Of a stretch of DNA of 37,765 nt, positions 30,729 to 37,765 are shown piece after piece. The position numbers and the translations under genes were made by a program. Under the pieces are notes generated by a model. It did not search any database and was not told the DNA's origin. It saw only the letters and a program-made list of their open reading frames with translations. The number at the start of each line of letters is the position of its first letter. Positions within the stretch are counted from its first letter, which is position 1. Source of the stretch: Circinella minor (taxonomy: Eukaryota; Mucoromycota; Mucoromycetes; Mucorales; Lichtheimiaceae); contig JAEPRB010000326.1 of the NCBI GenBank assembly GCA_016758965.1, forward strand, positions 1-37,765, read 5' to 3'.

Positions 30729-32168
30729 TTAATTTGGTTTTTTTAAAATAGTTCGTGGTTTTCGTGGCTTCTTTAATACTTGAAGAGTGGGTCCTTGGTG
30801 TGGTGATGATGAATTAGGTCTTGGACGTGGAAGTGTATAATAAAGAGGTTGTAATGGAATAGCAGTTTTAGGTACAATAGGCGTAGTACTTGTTCTTCGA
30901 TTCGTTTGTTGTTGTTGTTGTTGTTGTTGTGGTGATGATAATGGTGATAATGCTTGTTGTTGTTGTTGTTGTTGAGAATGTTGTAATTGTTGTTGTTGTT
31001 GATGTTGTAAAGCAACTAAATGTGGATGCATAGCAAATATAGGTTGAGGTAAAAAAACAGGGGTTACTTGAGGTGGACGAGGTGCAATTGGAAGAGGTAC
31101 AGATAATCTTTGATGTTGATTTAAATTGGATATAGGTTGTGGTGCGATAGCTACAAATGAAGAGGATGAGGAGGGTGTAGATGCTGATGATGAAGTGGTA
31201 TTATTGATCTTTCGTTTCTTTGAATGATGTGCATGAGATAAAGTGGTTTCTGATTCTTTTTTTGCTGCCAAATATTGTAATTTCAACCGAGCCGATCGTA
31301 AAGCATGATGTTCCTTGAGTATACGCGTAAATGGACCAATCGCAGACGTTGAACAACTTTGCATTAATTCTAATGTGGATCGTGAAATCCCACTTCGATG
31401 GGATAATACAGCAGGAAATTCTTCTGCTAATGCTGTAGGTAAAGAATCTCGAATAGCTTGATCATGACCAAAAAAAGTACGTTTACAATGAGTACATTTA
31501 TATCGATAACTCATCAAATAAAAATCACTGTGTAAATCAAGAATTCTTCTTGCACAAGGTGCGGTTGCCCAACCATGGGATTGTAATTTTTTTAAATGAC
31601 ATGTTTCAGATGGACAATAAAGTATATCGACTAATAAATGAACAAGCCAAACAAATATACGAGGTCGTTTCATGCAAATTAATTCAGAATAGGGATGATC
31701 ACTATTCTTATTATTATTGTTGTTGCTAGTGTTGTTGTTGTTGTTATCGTCGATGCTATTATTAGAAGAAGTAGCAGTAGTAGTAGGACTCGTAGGATTA
31801 GTAGTAGTCGTAGTAGTATTTGTGGTGTTGGCGGTATTTTTATTTAATTTTTTAGTTTTATTCCATAAAGTAAAAAATGCATTAGGTGGGGTGATCCAAA
31901 AAGTGCCTTCTTCATAACATTTAGGTAATCTTGATTCACGTTCATGCATTTGTTTCGTCAAGTCAAGTTGTAATTCACGAAAATAATTAGCTAATGCAAC
32001 TCCATCTTCATCGTCTACAGGTGCAGCTGCTGCTATCGCGTCAATAGTTTCTTCATGTTGTTGTGTTGGTTGTTGTTGTTGTTGTTGTTGACTTTCGGTT
32101 ATTAGTGGTGTTCTTGGTGTCTTTGTGATATTATCATTCTTTTGACTACTACTATTATTGGATCCCAT
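30729..32168 (-). CDS. DUF6729-type zinc-binding protein with Q/N/S/T-rich low-complexity tracts
   Basis: 479 residues, single exon. ATG 32168 (MGSNNSSSQKND) is chosen; the 39 codons upstream are Phe/Lys-rich translation of T/A-runs. The conserved core spans about residues 165-290. It starts KRPRIFVWLVHLLVDILYC and has two cysteine pairs, Cys185/Cys190 (CPSETC) and Cys225/Cys228 (CTHC), separated by HGWATAPCARRILDLHSDFY. It then has DSLPTALAEEFPAVLSHRSG. This arrangement matches my recollection of DUF6729, a fungal zinc-ribbon-like domain also seen near transposon-derived proteins. The core is flanked by poly-Gln (from about 27 and several C-terminal runs), poly-Asn/Thr (about 110-155) and poly-Ser tracts, and ends in a basic KKPRKPRTILKKPN. 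Such composition suggests a nuclear regulator, but this is inference; no function is known to me. Confidence 0.75.
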   Translation of the reverse strand: MGSNNSSSQKNDNITKTPRTPLITESQQQQQQQPTQQHEETIDAIAAAAPVDDEDGVALANYFRELQLDLTKQMHERESRLPKCYEEGTFWITPPNAFFTLWNKTKKLNKNTANTTNTTTTTTNPTSPTTTATSSNNSIDDNNNNNTSNNNNNKNSDHPYSELICMKRPRIFVWLVHLLVDILYCPSETCHLKKLQSHGWATAPCARRILDLHSDFYLMSYRYKCTHCKRTFFGHDQAIRDSLPTALAEEFPAVLSHRSGISRSTLELMQSCSTSAIGPFTRILKEHHALRSARLKLQYLAAKKESETTLSHAHHSKKRKINNTTSSSASTPSSSSSFVAIAPQPISNLNQHQRLSVPLPIAPRPPQVTPVFLPQPIFAMHPHLVALQHQQQQQLQHSQQQQQQQALSPLSSPQQQQQQQQTNRRTSTTPIVPKTAIPLQPLYYTLPRPRPNSSSPHQGPTLQVLKKPRKPRTILKKPN

Positions 32169-33805
32169 ATTTGCATAGAGATTATCTTCTTTTTTTTTCA
32201 CAGAATACAATGGGAAATTATTTTTAAAAGAAAAGAAGGGTACTATATATTCTGTATTTTTTATAAAAAGAAAAAAAAATAACAAGAGAAGAGAGAGAGA
32301 GAGAAAGAGATAAATTGGATTAGAATAACAACAATCTGTGGAGGGGTAAAACTAATACAATAAAATTTGATTGGTTCATCAAAATATCTCCGTTTCTAGA
32401 ATCGATCGTCATTGGTTTTTATTACGAAATGTCATTCATTTCAGGAAATTATAGTGTGGAGATGATTACTATTAGGATAAATAGGGGAGGTGTGTGTGTG
32501 TGTGTGTATAGGATATAATTTCCCCCTCACCCCAAAAGTCCCCAAACCCTTCTTTTTTCTTAATGATAATTTTTTTTTTTTTACTATAGCAACGGTAAAA
32601 AATTTCCCATTTAAAAAATAACTCCACTTCACTCATCCCATACTCTATTTTTTTTTGTGTTAAAAAACTACATAAAATAGCCTATTTTATCATTTTCTTT
32701 TTTGGTTTTTTGGATATTGAATAACTCTTTTTTTAAGAAAAGTTATTTGTGACGCTTTTATGGTCGAATGTCTTCAAAGATCATGATAAATCTCGAACAT
32801 CCGGTTTTACTATACGCCTTATATTTTTCTTGAACGCATTTGTTAAAAAAACTTTAAAAAAGTTTTGTACATAATAAAATGACAAACAGTTCGTTTAAGA
32901 AAAAAAAAAAAAGAAAAAACAAGTTCCTTGTAACCAAGATAAATTTCTTTTTTATATTACTTTTTTTTTTTTTAAGTCCAAGTCACATTTTTTTTTTTTT
33001 GAAAAAGTTATAATTTCCGACTTTGTATAAGCCTCATTTAGCATTTGGGTTGGTCGGGTTGGGCAGGGGCTCATTTTACTATTACACAAGCCAACTTTTT
33101 GTTTTTCCTCCTTTTTCTTCTTCTTTGAACCTTGTCTTTTTTGTTTTACCTTTAAAAGGGGTAAAAAAGACTTGTATTTTTTTATATTAGAAGAATGATG
33201 ACTACTTTGGTAAACGTTTGATATATATATATTAATATATAAGAACAACCTAACTTTTGTTTTCATATTTTAAAAACACTCAAATTCGTTTTGGGGGCGT
33301 TTTTATTTTTTTTTGAAAAACAAAGGATGTTTTGGTTGTTTTTTTTTTTTTTTAAAAAAAAAAAAAACAATGACGAAAACATAGGCGAATGTCTGACTCT
33401 TTAATTACTTTTGACAAGATATATATATATAAAAAAAAAAGGTAACTATTTATTATTATTTTTTTTTTAAAAAAAAAGGGGGAAAATGATGAACTTTTTT
33501 ATTTTAAAAGTGATTTAATCAAACAACACCATGAGCGATTTATCTCTAAGAAGTCCTGATTCTTTTTTTCTTAAATTTCTTTTTTTTTTTGACGAGAATT
33601 TTGATGGGAAAAATGAATATTAATTTTTTTTTCAAAACGTTTTAGGTAAACAAAAACTGTTAAAACATGATATCCATTTTCTATTTTTTTATCTCATTTA
33701 ATAAATAAAATATATACGTATTAAAAAAAAGAACTTTTTATTATTTTTGTTTGGTCTTTTTTTTTTTTTATGGATGAGATTGTGTTTTTTTTTTTTTTTT
33801 TTTTT
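32169..33805. other. Intergenic region between the DUF6729-type gene and PPE1
   Basis: About 1.6 kb, very AT-rich, with many homopolymer runs. Short (GA)n (about 32286-32312) and (TG)n (about 32491-32507) repeats lie upstream of the DUF6729-type start and belong to its promoter side. Frames such as 32952-33266 (minus) are Lys-rich translations of A/T-runs. No gene or RNA was recognised. Confidence 0.5.
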
Positions 33806-35606
33806 TTACTTGGGTAAAGGAACTTTGGGTGGTAATACAAGTCGTTTATTTCTTTTCCAAAATTCAACTAAACATCTTGCTGTTTTTTCTGGTTCATCTT
33901 CTTGTAAAAAATGACCTGCTTCTGGTATAATATGTAATTGAAATTTACCTTTTTTACATTTCAAGTTGAGGGGGTAAGTTAAAATATTTTGATAACAAAA
34001 ACTTTTTTTTTTTTTTTACCTTGCATTTGACCAATCATTAAAGGTTTATCCAATCTATCTGTACCAGCTAAAATTAATAATTTTGCAGCACCACAACTTA
34101 AAAATTTGGATGAAAGATTTTCGAACCATTCTATATAAAACATGATTGATTTAAAATACATTTCTTTTTATATAAATGTTTGTTATATATAGCCTTTTTT
34201 TTTTTTTTTTTTTTTACCTGTCCAATAAGGTTTTGTTTTTATTAAATCAGTTCTCCAAATCAAAGAACCATCTTGAGTTGGACGTACAAGTGTAGGTACA
34301 GATACTCGAGCAGATTTTAAATTATGTACCGTACCAGATTTTTGACTAAATATATATATAAAAAAAAAAGGTATAAAAAATCAATAGGCTCTTTTTCTAT
34401 TCCACATGTAAAATTTTACCTCCATTGAATAGCTTGTTCAACAGATGCGAATCGTTGTGGTCTTGTACTTAATATGGTTGTCATGGAAGCCAAAGCATCC
34501 ATAGCAGATCCTATTTATATAGATATATTAATTAATTGATATTCATATATTATATCCATTGAAAAAATAAATAAATAAACTAACCTTCTACTACATCCAA
34601 TACACAAACACCTACTACATTAGATAATTGTTTTTTACAAGCTACATCTACTACTACAGAACCTCCCATACTGATCACATATACACACACACCCCAATCC
34701 AATTTGAAATTAATTATAAAATCTTTTTTTTTTCTTTTTTACTTTTACAACTAGAATCATGTTCTATTTTACCTATGACCTACAAGGATCAAATCTGGTT
34801 TTTTATCTGTTTCTTTATATAATTCTTGAATCACTTGAATTAAATCTTGACTCATTGTTTCAAGAGAAAAATCATTATCATTGGATGTATGTGTATCACC
34901 TAAATTCACCGACCCCCAAAAAAAAAACCATTAGATATTATTGAGAAAGGAAAAGTTTAAATTATATATATATATATATTACCATGTCCACGACTATCAA
35001 TAGCAATAATGGAACATTTTCCTTCTGTTTGTTGTTTAATAGAATGAGCTGTTAAAGCAAATGATAAACCTGAATGACCTGCTCCATGATGTAATACAAA
35101 TACTGGATAAGATTCATTCATAGATGCATCTATTCTATAGATACGAAAGATGTGTTTTTTTTTAACCAATAAGAAAGTTAAGGAATATACATTTCTATTC
35201 ATCCATTTCATAACAAAGAAAAAAACAAAAAGGATATATTGGATGTATTAGGTATAGAAATATCTTGATAAGAATCAAAATAATTATCCCATGAAACAGG
35301 TGCATATCTATCTTTTTTTAAACGTGTAGGTAACTTGAGATCTAATGATGATGTAGGTGAAGATGATGTCCTTTATATAAATGTAAGAATGAAATTAAAA
35401 TAATAAAAGTTGTAATTCGTGTAAACACCCATTATTATTATTATTATTATTATTATTTTTTACCGTTCATTTAATTCTGGCAAAACATCATTTTCTTCTT
35501 TTTCAATTTCTTGATTCTTTCCAGATTCTTCATTCTCTTCTGTCCTATTAGAATCTAATTCTGGATGTGTATTTCTTTTAAATAATTCTTTTTGTAATGC
35601 AGACAT
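33806..35606 (-). CDS. PPE1: Protein phosphatase methylesterase 1 (PME-1/Ppe1)
   Basis: Nine exons on the minus strand: 35606-35464, 35370-35238, 35151-34983, 34899-34773, 34670-34585, 34510-34420, 34345-34218, 34130-34020, 33948-33806. All junctions keep frame and give 376 residues, close to human PME-1. The enzyme removes the methyl ester from the C-terminal Leu of the PP2A catalytic subunit. It is an alpha/beta hydrolase with HHGAGHSGLSF as the oxyanion-side motif, DSRGHG, nucleophile Ser191 in GHSMGG, Asp216 in CVLDVVEG and His342 in PEAGHFLQ. The 25-residue Ser-Asp spacing matches the family. SWDNYFDSY and FASVEQAIQW are also family blocks. The acidic N-terminal ~50 residues are less conserved. 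Intron 2 (35237-35152) is AT-AC, the others GT-AG. The last intron has an unusual AAAAAAG acceptor. An independent start upstream is excluded by A/T-runs. Confidence 0.93.
35152..35237 (-). other. PPE1: Probable U12-type AT-AC intron of PPE1
   Basis: On the sense strand this 86-bp intron starts ATATCCTTTTT, the U12 5' splice consensus. It has TTCCTTAAC at 35185-35177, the U12 branch-site consensus, and ends in AC. Removing it joins ...IPNTSN to IFRIYRID in frame, as the PME-1 family requires. No GT-AG pair gives this join: the exon frame meets a TGA soon after, and no AG precedes the IFRIYR codons in a usable place. The branch A to 3' splice site distance (about 26 bases) is longer than usual for U12 introns. 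Confidence 0.8.
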
Positions 35607-36446
35607 GGTTTTCTTATAAATATATGTAAAAAAAAATCACGCGACAAAAAAAAAAAAAAAAAAAAAATAGAGTGAAGGGAAAAAAAAAAAAATAGTCGGG
35701 ATTTCGTTTGCATAAAATTAATAATCCAGGTACCAAACATATTAATCCCCCCCCCATTCTATTTAAATGAAGATTTCTAATTTTACTTGACAACCATCAA
35801 TAGTAAATAAGCATTGTCTTGTTATATTATCAGCTGTCAAGAAAATAAAATATATCCATTGATAACTTAACTATGTTGTAATGATCAATGTATAGAGTAC
35901 TACTCAGAACAAAATACTAAATGTAACATTGAATGAAAGGGCTTTTATATAACTCACTATATAATACACCAAATGACAATAAATGGCAACACTTTTTATA
36001 CTTAAAAAAAGGCACTTGAGCATCACCACAATGACCCTTTCATATCAAAGTGCAACACTATTATATATACGCAGACATTATTTCTTGTCTGTTGTCAAAA
36101 TCATAATTTTTTTTTAAAAAAAAAACTATATAAAAGAACATTTGTTTCTTTTTATTGTATCAGATTCACAAACCATATACATGTAAGAAACCTGAATGAC
36201 TTTACACATTTATTAATGAGTTAATAGAACATATGTTTCTACGTACTTTTTACTAACAATCAACTATTCTTATCTAATATCCTTAATAAGAGAAGAAAAA
36301 AAATTACACAAAATGATTCAAACGTTACTCACCACTTCTTTTTATCCTCTTTATTACGTATGTTATTTATTTAATTCTATCCATGGTTATTGTGTTTATA
36401 ACAAAACGACAGATAATACTGTACGTACGTATTACAAATTACACAA
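35607..36446. other. Intergenic region upstream of PPE1
   Basis: 840 bp, AT-rich. An A-run of more than 20 bases (about 35646-35667) and a C-run (about 35747-35755) lie in the PPE1 promoter. A possible small exon with an ATG at 36313 (MIQTLLTTSFYPLYY, then GTATGT) was seen but could not be tied to a gene. Confidence 0.4.
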
Positions 36447-36962
36447 ATGGATGATCAACAAAATAGTGCAAAAATCATTGGGTATGTTGATCTCCAAATA
36501 GTACTCCTTTAAGTAGTCATACTATTTTATATTAAATTATTGTTATGTTAGATACATTCATATATTATAGAAAGAGATTTGCACATTATAGAATATCATC
36601 CACTTTCATAGAATGTTGTCCATATACTCATCCAGATTTATAGTGAACAAATGACACAAGATGGTACTATATAGTTAACTTCTCATCAGTAAGTTGTATT
36701 AGAATGATGAGAATTATTTGGTTTGATTTTTTTTTCTGGAGTGACAATAAGAGAAATTATCTTTTTCTCTCAATTCGTATTCGTGATATTTTTAAAAAAA
36801 ATTACAAATGGATAGGTTACGTATGAAGCTTTCGAGTCAAATTCTAAAGAAATTGAAGGTCGTGTTGGTGGATATATTGTGGCTACTGGAACACATCTTG
36901 TTACTATGTACAATAGCTCTAATGCTTATAATAATATAATTGAATTAATTCATGTAGAATAA
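36447..36962 (+). CDS. Doubtful two-exon small gene, hypothetical
   Basis: The most coherent piece is an exon at 36816-36962 that reads VTYEAFESNSKEIEGRVGGY and on to NNIIELIHVE, then TAA, preceded by a GATAG acceptor and an in-frame stop. An upstream segment from ATG 36447 (MDDQQNSAKIIGY, ending before GTTGAT at 36486) would join to it in phase 0 and give 61 residues. The implied intron is 330 bp, longer than those of the neighbours, and the donor is weak. Other upstream exons are possible, and a short peptide-like stretch (FAHYRISSTFIECCPYTHPD, about 36580-36640) lies inside the putative intron. No family recognised. Confidence 0.3.
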
Positions 36963-37765
36963 AAAAATATTAATTGTACATCATATTTGCAATATAATTC
37001 AAACATTGAAAATTATTTGAATACATAAAGAGAAAACGAAACTTAGAAAAAAAAAACAATGCGTATGAATATATAGATCTCATGTTTGAGGTAATATTCT
37101 TCTGTCTGTACCTATACGTAGAGATATGTATAGCTTAATGTTTTTTTGTATACTTATAATTGTATACGTATCATAATATAATTGATTCCAAAATATAAAC
37201 TTTAAATATTTTTTTTAACATCATCAAGCAATCCATAATATTTTTTTACTTTGAACTTTTTTTTTGTATATTACTAAAATGATGTCTACTATTATTTTGG
37301 TTGAAAAATTATTTGTACTAAAAGCCAAACAAGCACCTTTGAGCGTTTCTTTCTCCATTAACAAAAGAAAAAAAAAGAGTTTGGTTATGCATCGTAAAGT
37401 GCGTCGTGCTATACTTTTTTCTACCTGAATTATGTATATGTAATTCAAAGAAATAAGAGGGCTCCGAGAAAGTGGTTTCTTTTTTCTGTATGATATGATA
37501 TTGTCAAAATAATTTAAATAACAAAAAAACACAAAGTAAAGTAAAAAATATAGTTGGATTTGCCGGCCGTATACGTAGTAGGTAACAAAAAAAAGAAAGA
37601 TCCAAGTAGCATATAGTACCTTTTGGTTCCAACCCCACTCGTACAATAGAAAAATAGGCATTAGTTGATTACAGATTAAAGTATTTAGTTTAATGAATGT
37701 AAATAAATATAACAATATAAGATGAATAGTTTGTCAATCCTAATATAAAATTGATTATCTGAATA
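36963..37765. other. AT-rich right end of the window, no supported gene
   Basis: A 163-residue frame on the minus strand (37224-37715) is rich in Phe, Leu, Ile and Tyr, as expected from AT-rich noncoding DNA. It has no recognisable motif. A few GC-containing words (ttgccggccgtatacgtag, about 37560) stand out but have no assigned role. Confidence 0.4.

Noticed and set aside
32952..33266. 104-residue Lys-rich frame, minus strand
   Set aside because: Built from A/T-runs; no motif and no splice or start context.
35125..35240. GT-AG introns for the second PPE1 junction
   Set aside because: Using the TATAG acceptor would delete the conserved FRIYR block. Using GTTTTTTT with the GAATAG acceptor needs a 32-base intron and adds a Lys-rich stretch absent from the family. 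The AT-AC solution fits all signals and the frame.
37224..37715. 163-residue hydrophobic frame, minus strand
   Set aside because: Composition (Phe, Leu, Ile, Tyr) is what AT-rich noncoding DNA gives; it has no recognisable domain. It was not called a membrane protein for lack of any other support.

Overview
The window looks like nuclear DNA of an early-diverging filamentous fungus, most likely Mucoromycota. It is strongly AT-rich. The host genes carry many short introns with GTAAA-type donors, and the retrotransposon and transposase resemble those of Mucorales. No rRNA or tRNA gene was recognised. The genus cannot be told from the sequence.

Left part (1-9.2 kb): decayed, repeat-rich sequence. 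Two broken genes lie on the minus strand: an unnamed Mucoromycota-type gene at 886-2006 and a leucine-rich-repeat/F-box-like relic at 2104-3027. A ~80-bp tandem repeat (3499-3730) and a short GC-rich hairpin element (~5650-5905) follow. At 6298-9217 (+) is a dead Mutator-like (MULE) transposase gene. Its C-terminal half resembles a ubiquitin-specific-protease-type cysteine peptidase. Most stops in these relics sit where one C-to-T change in a CAA, CAG or CGA codon would create them.

Middle (9,263-18,403): a full-length Ty3/gypsy-type LTR retrotransposon, transcribed on the minus strand. It has two LTRs, a primer binding site, a 1522-residue Gag-protease-RT-RNase H ORF, a separate 623-residue integrase ORF, and a small third ORF with one in-frame stop next to the 3' LTR. 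The LTRs have diverged by several percent and no target-site duplication is visible.

Right of the element (18.4-25.0 kb): microsatellites, a 22-bp inverted-repeat minisatellite, then two tandem intronless genes for HET-domain-like proteins (659 and 709 residues) that differ most in an acidic insert. HET domains are best known from allorecognition in ascomycetes, so this pair is the most interesting candidate for an undescribed recognition or stress system here.

Right part (25.5-37.8 kb): conserved housekeeping genes. They are NFU1 (mitochondrial Fe-S cluster carrier, one intron), USO1/p115 (ER-Golgi tether, 12 exons rebuilt here), a DUF6729-type zinc-binding protein with long Q/N/S/T tracts (minus), and PPE1 (protein phosphatase methylesterase, minus, 9 exons). 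The second intron of PPE1 has all the marks of a U12-type AT-AC intron. A doubtful two-exon small gene lies near the right end; the rest is AT-rich intergenic DNA.
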